A stretch of 64,000 nucleotides of DNA, from NCBI GenBank assembly GCA_963707975.1, contig OY970177.1, forward strand, positions 1,364,001 to 1,428,000, written 5' to 3'. This document shows positions 51,213 to 58,823 of this stretch, one piece after another. Under the pieces are notes generated by a model that saw nothing but the letters and a program-made list of their open reading frames with translations, was not told where the DNA came from and searched no databases. Each line of letters starts with the position of its first letter. Within the stretch, counting starts at the first letter, position 1. The position numbers and the translations under genes are program-made. Source of the DNA: CAVVXX01 sp963707975 (GTDB lineage: Bacteria; Pseudomonadota; Alphaproteobacteria; Micropepsales; Micropepsaceae).

Positions 51213-51524
51213 CTAAAGTGTCCTCTCAATTATGAGCCTGCGATTTACACAAGGGCCCAAGGATGTTTCTCAAATACAATACCGACGAGGAGCCGTCTTT
51301 GCGTTAGATCAAGATCGCGGAAATGACGCTTTTTCCAGTATCCAATTAGTTACGCCCCTACTGGGCTTAAGACTGTGCAATATAGCTCGCCTCAAGGCAG
51401 CCAAGTGCCTCTAGCAACGCATATTCTTTCCGACGGCGTCGGAAAGTAACCCAAATGCGGTGAATGGCCCGGCAGAGCGGTTTCAAAATTTTCTATCTGC
51501 AGATCCAATGGGCCATCAAATGGC

Positions 51525-51553
51525 ATGTCTGCTTGTGGCGAAAAGCGGACATT
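51525..51553. repeat. TGTCCGCTT-type palindrome, copy 6
   Basis: ATGTCTGCTT-GTGGCGAA-AAGCGGACATT. Confidence 0.8.
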
Positions 51554-51557
51554 CATT

Positions 51558-51588
51558 CACCCTATCACCAATCTCCCAAGAGCGAGCA
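51558..51588. repeat. CACCCTATCACCAATC repeat, copy 3
   Basis: CACCCTATCACCAATCTCCC followed by AAGAGCGAGCA; only four bases separate it from the palindrome before it. Confidence 0.75.
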
Positions 51589-51737
51589 GTGCATGGGTGG
51601 CAAGTGGGTCGCGCCACGACAAAAACTTTGGGTCCGCCCTGCAGTTCGATGCCGCACAGACGTTCGTATGAATCTATTTACAACCGCGCGAATCCAGCGC
51701 GGCGAGCGGTCTCAAATCGATAATCGGAACTTATCGC

Positions 51738-52025
51738 TCAATGGCCTTGCAATTGCTGCTCGTTGAGCTTGGCGGTTGCTTCACGCTCTTCTTCCGCCTT
51801 GGACTCGCGCTTCCCATGGCGCTTTGCATGATGGTGATGCGTTGCCATAGTTGCCGGTTCGCTCTGATCTACTGCTCCTGAATTGGCTGCAGGTTCGGCA
51901 TTCCCTGCGGGCGCAGCGGTGGTCGCTGGCGCAGGTGGCGACCCCTTGCCGACTCCCGTGTCACCCGCCGCAAGTGCTGGTAAGGCGAGAAGAACAGCAC
52001 TTGTTGCAATAACTAGTAGACGCAT
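51738..52025 (-). CDS. Small exported Ala/His/Lys/Glu-rich protein
   Basis: 95 residues. Signal peptide 'MRLLVIATSAVLLALPALAA', then an Ala/Pro-rich stretch, 'THHHHAKRHGKRE' and a charged helix 'SKAEEEREATAKLNEQQLQG'. Unknown function; a four-His run allows metal binding. The start follows GGGGGACACC. Stands alone between repeat-rich gaps. Confidence 0.65.
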   Translation of the reverse strand: MRLLVIATSAVLLALPALAAGDTGVGKGSPPAPATTAAPAGNAEPAANSGAVDQSEPATMATHHHHAKRHGKRESKAEEEREATAKLNEQQLQGH

Positions 52026-52151
52026 GTTGGTGTCCCCCGTTTGGATAAGGCGCGCTACTTTACTCCATTACGGTGGGTAATGGAACCTCGGTGATCCTGA
52101 TACTCGATCCATTGGCCTACAAAGCAATATGGCAAGTACGCAAGTTTATTT

Positions 52152-52183
52152 CACACTATCACCAATCTCCCAATGGCGGGTAG
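52152..52183. repeat. CACCCTATCACCAATC repeat, copy 4
   Basis: CACACTATCACCAATCTCCC followed by AATGGCGGGTAG. Confidence 0.7.
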
Positions 52184-52240
52184 TGATACCGGCGGTTTCG
52201 TTGGTCGGATGCCGCGACTGAGGCACCAAGTTGAATACGC

Positions 52241-52270
52241 AATGTCCGCTTCCGACCCAAAGCGGACATT
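52241..52270. repeat. TGTCCGCTT-type palindrome, copy 7 (near-perfect)
   Basis: AATGTCCGCTT-CCGACCCA-AAGCGGACATT: both 11-base arms are perfect reverse complements. Confidence 0.9.
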
Positions 52271-52374
52271 AGGGATGCACCCGGTGACGGATGTACCCCT
52301 GACCTCACCAAATGTCTTTCCAAGCCGTTCTCTCTATCGGCTTGGTCAAAAATGGCTCGATCCAGTATCAGCTG

Positions 52375-52614
52375 TCAGCTTTTCTTGGTGAAAAACTTGC
52401 ACCAGCCAGCGGGGCTTATCTTGCCTTCTACATCTTGGCACGATGAAGGCGCTTGAAAAAGTGCACACCCGTCGCAGCGTTGGCCGTCTTCGGGACCGGT
52501 TTGATAGGAAGCACTAGCCTGTGACATCTTCTCTGCCTGTGCTTCGGCGGGGGGCGACTTCATAATAGTGGCGAGAGCCGTTGCGCCACCTACAACAAAT
52601 GTCGCGCTCCTCAA
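52375..52614 (-). pseudogene. Second HiPIP gene with degraded leader/start
   Basis: 79 codons from a TTG at 52614. Four cysteines in HiPIP spacing ('GQRCDGCALFQAPSSC', 'GWCKFFTKKS') closely match the intact HiPIP at 53315. The frame continues upstream as 'SSSIDVSRRDLLRSATF', a Tat-type leader, but has no ATG or GTG before the stop at 52654-52656; an ATG one frame over ends after seven codons. So either TTG is used and the Tat motif is lost, or a frameshift has inactivated the leader. Confidence 0.6.
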
Positions 52615-52834
52615 TAAGTCTCGGCGCGAAACATCGATGGATGATGAGGGTTCTCAAGGACCACTTTCAGGTTCTTATTATCAACAAGCATCCCTCTGCT
52701 CCTTATCTATTCTGAAGGCCCAATCAGACTTTATGGGCTTTCTTGTACTATAGGATAGATAGAGTACCACATTGGAACGGTCTGTAGCATGTCCCCCAGC
52801 TGAGCCAAAGCGAATATGCCCAGCGGTGTCATAA

Positions 52835-53035
52835 TTATTCCATCCGTCTCATACTGCTAATTCTCGATACCGGGTAGTTGGCCGCTCGGCCACCAGTGAT
52901 TTTTTCCAATTCCGCTTCGGCCGCCGAGATGTCGTGCAGATATTGCACTATCGGAGGATATGCGCCCTCTCGCCTTATATCATTACATAAAATCGCAATT
53001 CTTCGGCGTAGGACGTATTCTCTGGTCATCATCAT
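52835..53035 (-). CDS. Small cytoplasmic helical protein of unknown function
   Basis: About 66 residues starting at one of three ATGs (53035, 53032, 53029) after GGCGAGAA: 'MMMTREYVLRRRIAILCNDI', 'RREGAYPPIVQYLHDISAAE', 'AELEKITGG'. Charged, mainly helical; no family recognised. A degenerate FNR-type box (53093-53106) lies about 60 bases upstream. It diverges from the HiPIP-Cyc2-c4 operon. Confidence 0.5.
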   Translation of the reverse strand: MMMTREYVLRRRIAILCNDIRREGAYPPIVQYLHDISAAEAELEKITGGRAANYPVSRISSMRRME

Positions 53036-53092
53036 TTCTCGCCTTCGCCAATCGCACATAGAGTATGATCTTAGGATCGAAGAATGATCGCG

Positions 53093-53106
53093 TTGAGCTA
53101 GATCAA
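53093..53106. promoter_or_regulatory. FNR/FixK-like box (one mismatch)
   Basis: TTGAGCTAGATCAA, one base off TTGAY-N4-RTCAA, 58 bases upstream of the minus-strand small gene. Confidence 0.4.
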
Positions 53107-53203
53107 TCCCTCGAGAACCTGTCCTGTGTGGTTGGACCTCGAACACTGCCCTAGGTCACCATTTCGCGAGGTGTTCAATAGATTATATACGCCGGCTACT
53201 TTT

Positions 53204-53217
53204 TTGATGTAAGTCAA
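53204..53217. promoter_or_regulatory. FNR/FixK-type box (perfect) upstream of HiPIP-Cyc2-c4
   Basis: TTGATGTAAGTCAA matches TTGAY-N4-RTCAA. It is 98-111 bases before the HiPIP start, a spacing that leaves room for a promoter and 5' leader. It suggests oxygen- or redox-dependent control of the electron-transfer operon. Confidence 0.65.
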
Positions 53218-53314
53218 GGCGCTTGCACCTGAAATTCAGCATTGGTCGTATTATCATTCGCGTTGAAGCTGAAACTAAATCGCGATAAGATTATTAAAAG
53301 AGGGAACTCGACAC

Positions 53315-53623
53315 ATGATTATTGACGAAGACCGTGAAGTACCGCTTGCCGGCTCGGCAGATAAGATGCCGGATCTGTCGCGGCGACAGTTGTTGCGTGG
53401 AGCAACGTTTGCTGCTGGCTGTACTGCGTTCCTTGCCTCGACGCTGGCTACTCAACGGGCCGAAGCAAAGATGGCGCAGAAGGCGGCTTTATATCAAGAG
53501 ACGCCCAAAGATGGGAAGCAGTGTGCAAATTGCACCCTTTTTGTGGCACCTTCTTCGTGCAAAATCGTGGACGGAACGATTAGCCCCAACGGCTACTGCA
53601 GGTTCTTTGTAGCGAAAAGCTGA
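53315..53623 (+). CDS. High-potential iron-sulfur protein with Tat leader
   Basis: 102 residues. Twin-arginine leader 'LSRRQLLRGATFAAG' (residues about 21-35) and a hydrophobic stretch, then a mature domain of about 50 residues with four Cys ligands: 'GKQCANCTLFVAPSSC' and 'GYCRFFVAKS', the HiPIP [4Fe-4S] pattern. HiPIPs are periplasmic one-electron carriers with high redox potential; in Acidithiobacillus a HiPIP (Iro) has been linked to iron oxidation. First gene of an operon with the Cyc2-like and cytochrome c4 genes, 37 bases before the next. Confidence 0.92.
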   Translation: MIIDEDREVPLAGSADKMPDLSRRQLLRGATFAAGCTAFLASTLATQRAEAKMAQKAALYQETPKDGKQCANCTLFVAPSSCKIVDGTISPNGYCRFFVAKS

Positions 53624-53660
53624 GCTCATACAGGAAAGACGTGTGGTGTCTTAGGTCAAT

Positions 53661-55046
53661 ATGGGGGGCGCAATGCGAGATGGTCGCAAACGAATAAAAT
53701 TGTCCTTTTTGTTTATCGTAGGCATGCTTGCGCTGGCAACAGTAGCTATTCCTCATCAGGCTCTCGCAGTACCGAGCTATGCGCGCCAAACCGGCCTCGC
53801 ATGTGAGGCCTGCCACACCGTATTTCCACAGCTTACGCCATTCGGGCGCGTGTTCAAGGCGAGTGGCTACACACTCTTTAACACACGCAAAGTCCAGGAC
53901 ATCGATCAGCAGAAGCACTCCACGCTATCGCTGTCTGATCTCCCTCCCATCTCCCTAATGGTTATGGCATCGACCAGTTTTGCCGCCAAAGCCAATGATT
54001 CAACTTCAAGCAAGACCTCCACCGACTTTCCGCAGCAAGCTAGCTTCTTTTACGCTGGACGTATCTCGGACAATGTCGGGGCTTTCATGCAATTAACTTA
54101 TGACGATCAAAGTGGCAGTTTTGGCATAGACAATACAGATATACGCTTTGCTGATATTGCCGTCGTTGACGGTCATGATCTTATCTACGGTCTTAGCTTG
54201 AACAACAATCCGACTGTCCAAGATCTGTGGAACAGCACACCTGCATGGGGTCAACCGTATATCTCATCGCCTGCTTTGCAGGGACCTGTCGCCGCCGCAC
54301 AGATCGAAGGTGTAATGGCACAAAACGTCGCTGGATTATCGGCGTACGCCTTAATTGATGAGTCGGTATACGCCGAAGTTGGAGCCTACCGTTCAGCGCT
54401 CCAAGGCGAATCCGTTGCCAATAACGGAAGTGCCACCAATCAAATTATATCAGGCTTGGCCCCATATTGGCGCTTTGCCTACGAAAAAGACTGGGGGAAA
54501 AATTCGTGGGAGGTCGGTGGGCTCGGCCTGTACGCGGCACTTCAGAATCCTACGACGCCAGCTGGCGCAGCTATTAACGGGTCGCTACAAAATGCACCAA
54601 CTGACCGCTTTCTCGATGCAGGCGTCGATACTCAGTATCAATACATCGACGATGACGATCAATTTTCGATTGCCGCAAGCTGGGTGCATGAGAATCAGAA
54701 ACTCAACGCGAGTTACGCGGCGGGCTTTGCCTCAATGCCGAGTGATAGTCTCAATACCTTTAATGTGAACGGTAGCTTGTTCTGGCGTCGCATGGTTGGG
54801 GGTAGTCTAGGATTTACCAGTGTCTCAAGTTCGAATGATCCCCTCTATTTCGGCACTCCCCTAGGTACTTCCAATAGCAGCTGGGGGACTGCTGAAATCA
54901 ATTATCTACCCTGGTTAAACGTCAAGCTAGGCCTGCAATATACCGCTTTCTTCAAGTTCAATGGCGCTTCGTCCAATTACGATGGGGCGGGCCGCAATGC
55001 ATCCGACAATAATTTGTTGTATCTCTATCTGTGGCTCGCGTACTAG
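53661..55046 (+). CDS. Cyc2-like fused monoheme cytochrome and outer-membrane porin
   Basis: 461 residues. Signal peptide cut near 'HQALA|VPSY', then one haem c site CEACH (residues 48-52) inside 'YARQTGLACEACHTVFPQLT' and 'PFGRVFKASGYTLF'. The following 390 residues are porin-like: alternating strands such as 'SFFYAGRISDNVGAFMQLTY', 'YWRFAYEKDWGKNSWEVGGL' and a last strand 'NNLLYLYLWLAY' ending in an aromatic residue. One haem at the N-terminus, the x-(F/Y)ARQTGxxCxxCHT...PFGRxFKxxGY block and a barrel of this size are the features of Cyc2, the outer-membrane Fe(II) oxidase. The assignment is by pattern, not alignment; other functions for the family's distant members remain possible. Start could also be 53673. 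Confidence 0.8.
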   Translation: MGGAMRDGRKRIKLSFLFIVGMLALATVAIPHQALAVPSYARQTGLACEACHTVFPQLTPFGRVFKASGYTLFNTRKVQDIDQQKHSTLSLSDLPPISLMVMASTSFAAKANDSTSSKTSTDFPQQASFFYAGRISDNVGAFMQLTYDDQSGSFGIDNTDIRFADIAVVDGHDLIYGLSLNNNPTVQDLWNSTPAWGQPYISSPALQGPVAAAQIEGVMAQNVAGLSAYALIDESVYAEVGAYRSALQGESVANNGSATNQIISGLAPYWRFAYEKDWGKNSWEVGGLGLYAALQNPTTPAGAAINGSLQNAPTDRFLDAGVDTQYQYIDDDDQFSIAASWVHENQKLNASYAAGFASMPSDSLNTFNVNGSLFWRRMVGGSLGFTSVSSSNDPLYFGTPLGTSNSSWGTAEINYLPWLNVKLGLQYTAFFKFNGASSNYDGAGRNASDNNLLYLYLWLAY

Positions 55047-55062
55047 GTGATGTGACAAGAAG

Positions 55063-55695
55063 ATGAGACAGAACTCCATGAAAATCATCTTTGTTGCAGC
55101 CGTAGCGATGATTGCCTGTGTAGCTAGTCCGCTGGCGATAGCTAATGACTCTGATTCGGTAGTGCCTGCCGCAGCAATTTCCGAAGCGACATCAGTATGT
55201 CAGAATTGCCATGGACCGCGAGGTAACAGTGTGTCGGCGACTTTTCCCCGTTTGAACGGTCAACAAGCAAAATATATCGCACTTCAACTCAAGAATTTCC
55301 GAGATCAAAAGCGAAGTGATCCACACGCGCGGGCCTATATGTGGGGTATGGCGTCCCAACTGGACGACGCCATTATTGATGGGCTCGCAAAATATTACGC
55401 TAGTCAGAAACCGACCCAACCCCAGAGTGGAGGCGCGCTGGCCGCCGATGGGAAGAAGATCTTCATGAACGGAGTCGACGCACAGAACGTGCCAGCATGC
55501 CAAGCCTGCCATGGGGACCAAGGACAAGGTAACGACGTGATCCCGCGAATTGCGGGCCAGCATGCCGATTATCTCAAAAATCAGCTCGAAGCGTTCCGTT
55601 CGACCTTACGTGAAAGCGACGTGATGCACGCCAACACTAGTGACATGACCGACAGTCAGATCGAAGCATTGGTGTCGTATCTCGCGAATGACTGA
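55063..55695 (+). CDS. Diheme cytochrome c4
   Basis: 210 residues. Signal peptide 'MKIIFVAAVAMIACVASPLA' (from the second ATG, 55078), then two homologous cytochrome c domains with haem sites CQNCH ('SVCQNCHGPRGN') and CQACH ('PACQACHGDQGQ'). 'FPRLNGQQAKYIALQLKNFR' and 'IPRIAGQHADYLKNQLEAFR' are the matching second halves with Met ligands downstream. A periplasmic two-electron shuttle, normally to cytochrome c oxidase. Sixteen bases after the Cyc2-like gene, so co-transcribed; it could pass electrons from Cyc2 to a terminal oxidase encoded elsewhere (cytochrome bd cannot accept from cytochrome c). Confidence 0.93.
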   Translation: MRQNSMKIIFVAAVAMIACVASPLAIANDSDSVVPAAAISEATSVCQNCHGPRGNSVSATFPRLNGQQAKYIALQLKNFRDQKRSDPHARAYMWGMASQLDDAIIDGLAKYYASQKPTQPQSGGALAADGKKIFMNGVDAQNVPACQACHGDQGQGNDVIPRIAGQHADYLKNQLEAFRSTLRESDVMHANTSDMTDSQIEALVSYLAND

Positions 55696-55840
55696 CAGTC
55701 AGCCAATCATGAAGCATTGTGGCGAGCGATCTGCATGGCTCAGTACAGCCAGCATTGAGTGGCTGTTCTAGTCTTCTGGGATGGGCGCGATCTGTGGCAC
55801 GAAAAGCTGCGCGCCGCGGCGGGGTTGTGGATTTACATAC

Positions 55841-56230
55841 TTAGGGTGAATTGCCCGGTAGATCGCCAGCGCCAATGTTCTCAGCATCCCAAATGCCAGG
55901 ACTCCGCTGGCTGATCTCACCGTCCCGGTAAACTTCAATTGTCACGTCGGCGCCAGGAAAGATTGACAGTGTTCGCTGCCGAGTCGATGCGTTGGGCGAG
56001 CCCACAACCCTGAAATACCGAAAACCGTGATCAAGCGTCAGCCGTGCAGCAAAGATAAGCATTTTCGTTGTGACATCGTTTCTGCTTTCGCCAACGGTAC
56101 TACGTCCAGAAATCACTATGGTGCGCTCATGTGGCATCCGTTGCACATGATGTGCGCAGCCCAAGAGTGCCAAGCTGCAAAGCACTACCAAAGGAAACCC
56201 GCGACCGTTGATATGTATGGTGATGGGCAA
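55841..56230 (-). CDS. CC0125/CC1285-type lipoprotein
   Basis: 129 residues. Lipobox 'LALLGC' near residue 25, then 'GESRNDVTTKMLIFAARLTL' and 'DHGFRYFRVVG', the signature region of this alphaproteobacterial lipoprotein family. Function unknown; outer or inner membrane anchored. It lies alone, facing the cytochrome c4 gene tail-to-tail with 145 bases between. Confidence 0.75.
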   Translation of the reverse strand: MPITIHINGRGFPLVVLCSLALLGCAHHVQRMPHERTIVISGRSTVGESRNDVTTKMLIFAARLTLDHGFRYFRVVGSPNASTRQRTLSIFPGADVTIEVYRDGEISQRSPGIWDAENIGAGDLPGNSP

Positions 56231-56410
56231 AACCTCGTACTCTCCGCTCGAACGCAGTTCACTTTTTTATGCTTCAACTAATGATAACATTCAGGGAGGC
56301 TGTGCGATAGCTTCTCCCCGATTGGGAAACGCCAAAATTCAACTGTGGCCCAGAGCGCTGTGACCCGCTGGGCAATTCTTACGATGTGAATAGTGAGACT
56401 TCAGCCTTGA

Positions 56411-56440
56411 TATGTCCGCTTTTGGCGATAAGCAGACATT
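56411..56440. repeat. TGTCCGCTT-type palindrome, copy 8
   Basis: TATGTCCGCTT-TTGGCGAT-AAGCAGACATT, in the gap before the SRAP gene's 3' end. Confidence 0.8.
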
Positions 56441-56474
56441 GGTCACACGTAAATTCACGCTGCTAGCGGTGCAA

Positions 56475-57122
56475 CTAATTCGGCCCTTGGTTTTTGACAT
56501 TGCCAACCTTCGGATCAACACGCCAGCTCGTCATCACTTTTGACGGGAATGGTTTGCACAGCGCCTTCAGCTTTTCGACCGGCGCTTCCATCTCGCCAAG
56601 CCATAAAGGCCAACTATCGGGCGCGAGCATCACCGGCATCCGGTAATGCACCTTTTCCATGAAGCTGTTGGGCGTCGTCGTGAGGATAGTGAATGTCTCA
56701 ATTTTGTCCCCTTTTTTCGGACCCCAGGATTCCCACAATCCCGCAAATGCGAATGGCGCATTGTCTTTGAGTGTTATGTAACGAGGCTTGTCTTTCTCAG
56801 GCCACTCGAAGAATCCATTTGCAACAACCAGGCATCGCCTATTCTTAAACGCCGCACGGAACATCGGCTTTACGTCCGCCGTTTCAGATTGGGCATTTAT
56901 AGGGCCGCCCTTTAGCTCTTTCGCCCAGAAAGGCACCAGTGCCCAACGCAATTCGGCAAGCTCGCGCTTGCCGTCTTTGTTAAGCCGTACAACGAATGAA
57001 TTTTGCGTTGGCGCAATATTGTAACGCTGCGGGAAATTGGAAGGCGGCATGAGATCAAAGGCGATCCCGTAAAGCTCGCTGATCTCATGGCGCGAATAAT
57101 AATCGGCAAAACGTCCGCACAT
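56475..57122 (-). CDS. SOS response-associated peptidase / abasic-site protein (SRAP, YedK-like)
   Basis: 215 residues. Starts MCGRF: Cys2 is the residue that crosslinks to abasic sites in single-stranded DNA. 'RYNIAPTQNS', 'AQSETADVKPMFRAAFKNRR', 'VANGFFEWP' (catalytic Glu) and 'KVHYRMPVML' (His) complete the active site. It protects ssDNA at stalled forks. Divergent from a Y-family polymerase gene with a LexA-type box between, fitting SOS control. Confidence 0.95.
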   Translation of the reverse strand: MCGRFADYYSRHEISELYGIAFDLMPPSNFPQRYNIAPTQNSFVVRLNKDGKRELAELRWALVPFWAKELKGGPINAQSETADVKPMFRAAFKNRRCLVVANGFFEWPEKDKPRYITLKDNAPFAFAGLWESWGPKKGDKIETFTILTTTPNSFMEKVHYRMPVMLAPDSWPLWLGEMEAPVEKLKALCKPFPSKVMTSWRVDPKVGNVKNQGPN

Positions 57123-57201
57123 GAAAGGCTATATAGGGCCATTATTGGCTTTAGGCCACAATCCGTAGATTCCAAGCAATCCTTAGCTTATTGACTCATA
57201 T

Positions 57202-57216
57202 GTTCCTACTTTGTTC
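57202..57216. promoter_or_regulatory. LexA (SOS) box, alphaproteobacterial type
   Basis: GTTC-CTACTTT-GTTC, a perfect match to the GTTC-N7-GTTC direct repeat recognised by alphaproteobacterial LexA. It is 27 bases before the polymerase start and 80 bases before the SRAP start, so it could control both divergent genes. Confidence 0.8.
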
Positions 57217-57242
57217 TCATGTGTCTTTATTGAGGTCTTGGC

Positions 57243-58496
57243 ATGAGAAAGCCGGAAACAATCGAAAAACTTTATCTCGATTTCGACGGCTTCTTTGCCT
57301 CGGTGATGCAACAGGCAATGCCTGAATTGCGTGGGAAGCCTGTGGGCGTCATCCCCTTTGAAACTTCGGCGGCCAATTCGACGCTGGTGATTGCCTGCTC
57401 AAAAGAAGCCAAAGCGGCAGGTTGCAGCAATGTCATGCAAGTACCGGATGCACGTGCACTATGCCGTGACATCGTACTGGTGATGCAGCGGCCAGATTTG
57501 TTCCGGCGTGCCCATAATGCGCTACTGAATGAGATCAGCTGCGAGATACCAATTGAAACCGTCAAATCCATTGACGAGCTGACCTGCGCGCTTGATCCCG
57601 CCACGATTGCCGAACCGGAAGCCTTGGCGTCCCGCATCAAACGGCGCATCGCACAAAACATTGGCGAGCAAATCACTTGTTCTATCGGCTTTGCTGCCAA
57701 CCGGCTGTTGGCAAAGGTGGCCTGCAAAATCGACAAGCCGAATGGGGTCACGATCTGGCGGCCCGAGATCATGCCAGAGCCTCTTTTGAGGCTTCACATA
57801 AACACTATACCGGGCATTGGCCCGCGCATGGAACGCCGCTTGAATGGCGCTGGTATCTTCACAATGCCAGATTTGTGGCGGACACAGCCAAAACAATTGC
57901 GTGCGCTGTGGCGTAACGTGAACGGCGAGCGCATGTGGTACGCGCTGCATGGCTACGCGCTTCACGCCATGCCTACCTCGCGCGGCATGTTCGGTCACGC
58001 CCGCGTGCTTCCCCCCTCATGGCGCACAATTGATTACGCGCGATCCTGTTCCCGCTTGCTTCTTACCAAGGCTGCACGGCGGATGCGCCGCGATGGCTAT
58101 TACGCGAATGGGCTATGGCTCTGGCTGGACATCCGCAATAGCGCCTGGTTCGGCCATCAGGAATTGCACTCGGTAAAGGACGATCAGGCCTGCCTTAAAG
58201 GCCTCGAACGCCTTTGGAACAGGGCCTGCCGCGAAATCAAGCGCCGGGCGGAAATCGTCCGTGTGGGCGTGACCTTATTGGATTTAACGCCCGCCAGTGA
58301 ACGTCAGCTCGATATATTCCTGAACGACAGCCATGAGCGCCGCCGTGCCGAAATCCTCACCGACACAATAGACCGGCTCAATCAAAAGTTCGGAAAGCGT
58401 GTCGTGACTTTTGGGCCGTGGACGCCGCCGCCGGGCGGCTATGCTGGCGGCAAGATTGCCTATAACCGCATCCCCTCGGCGGAGGATTTCTGGTGA
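57243..58496 (+). CDS. Y-family (DinB/ImuB-like) DNA polymerase
   Basis: 417 residues. Catalytic carboxylates are present: 'LYLDFDGFFASV' (first Asp with DxD) and 'VKSIDEL' (Asp-Glu), so likely active, unlike ImuB. Fingers/palm 'CSKEAKAAGCSNVMQVPDAR', thumb 'ITCSIGFAANRLLAKVACKI' and 'NTIPGIGPRMERRL' (HhH). C-terminal little-finger domain ends 'FGPWTPPPGGYAGGKIAYNR'; the last residues do not show a clear beta-clamp motif. Performs translesion synthesis. SOS box 27 bases upstream. The stop overlaps the next gene (ATGA). Confidence 0.93.
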   Translation: MRKPETIEKLYLDFDGFFASVMQQAMPELRGKPVGVIPFETSAANSTLVIACSKEAKAAGCSNVMQVPDARALCRDIVLVMQRPDLFRRAHNALLNEISCEIPIETVKSIDELTCALDPATIAEPEALASRIKRRIAQNIGEQITCSIGFAANRLLAKVACKIDKPNGVTIWRPEIMPEPLLRLHINTIPGIGPRMERRLNGAGIFTMPDLWRTQPKQLRALWRNVNGERMWYALHGYALHAMPTSRGMFGHARVLPPSWRTIDYARSCSRLLLTKAARRMRRDGYYANGLWLWLDIRNSAWFGHQELHSVKDDQACLKGLERLWNRACREIKRRAEIVRVGVTLLDLTPASERQLDIFLNDSHERRRAEILTDTIDRLNQKFGKRVVTFGPWTPPPGGYAGGKIAYNRIPSAEDFW

Positions 58497-58747
58497 CGTG
58501 GCGAGATGACACCAAGCTTAGGGATGTGGAGGGGACAGCGATTATTGAAGCCACCTGCATCCGTTGCCTGCATACCTGGCTGCAGAGCCCGCTTCAGCTC
58601 CTGCTGAAAGTGGACCACCGGGATGTGACGCTCGAAGAAGTGGCAAATGACCTCGCGTGTCCACGCCGCGATTGCCGCCATGTCGGCGTCAGGCTCACAT
58701 TGATAAAGAAAGAAGATACGAGCGGCTTTGTTGGTGGGATGCCGTGA
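58493..58747 (+). CDS. Small C4 zinc-ribbon-like protein coupled to the polymerase
   Basis: 84 residues. Two cysteine pairs, 'CIRCLHTWL' and 'CPRRDC', resemble a zinc ribbon, with 'DVTLEEVANDLACPRRDCRH' between. It overlaps the polymerase stop by four bases (ATGA), so it is an SOS-operon partner. Not a known imuA/imuC component. The last seven residues ('GFVGGMP') and the stop come from a repeat block (58732-58754) also present at 52192-52223. Confidence 0.7.
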   Translation: MTWRDDTKLRDVEGTAIIEATCIRCLHTWLQSPLQLLLKVDHRDVTLEEVANDLACPRRDCRHVGVRLTLIKKEDTSGFVGGMP

Positions 58748-58771
58748 CCAAGGTTTTTTGCATTGTGTGCT

Positions 58772-58801
58772 TATGTCCGCTTGTGACCCAAAGCAGACGT
58801 T
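58772..58801. repeat. TGTCCGCTT-type palindrome, copy 9
   Basis: TATGTCCGCTT-GTGACCCA-AAGCAGACGTT, between the zinc-ribbon gene and the end of argH. A GCGGCTTTGTTGGTGGGATG block precedes it (58732-58754), as before copy 7. Confidence 0.8.
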
Positions 58802-58823
58802 TAGACCGTCTGCGGTGACATAG

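Larger units (their letters stand above)
51213..51737. other. Intergenic region with FNR-like box and repeats
   Basis: 525 bases without a supported gene. Contains a degenerate FNR-type sequence TTGCGTTAGATCAA (51299-51312), a TGTCCGCTT-type palindrome (51525-51553) and, directly after it, a CACCCTATCACCAATC repeat (51558-51588). ORFs here are repeat-derived. Confidence 0.6.
52026..52374. other. Intergenic region with repeats
   Basis: 349 bases without a gene. Holds a CACCCTATCACCAATC-type repeat (52152-52183), a GCGGTTTCGTTGGTCGGATG block (52192-52223) that recurs near 58732, and a TGTCCGCTT-type palindrome (52241-52270). Confidence 0.6.
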
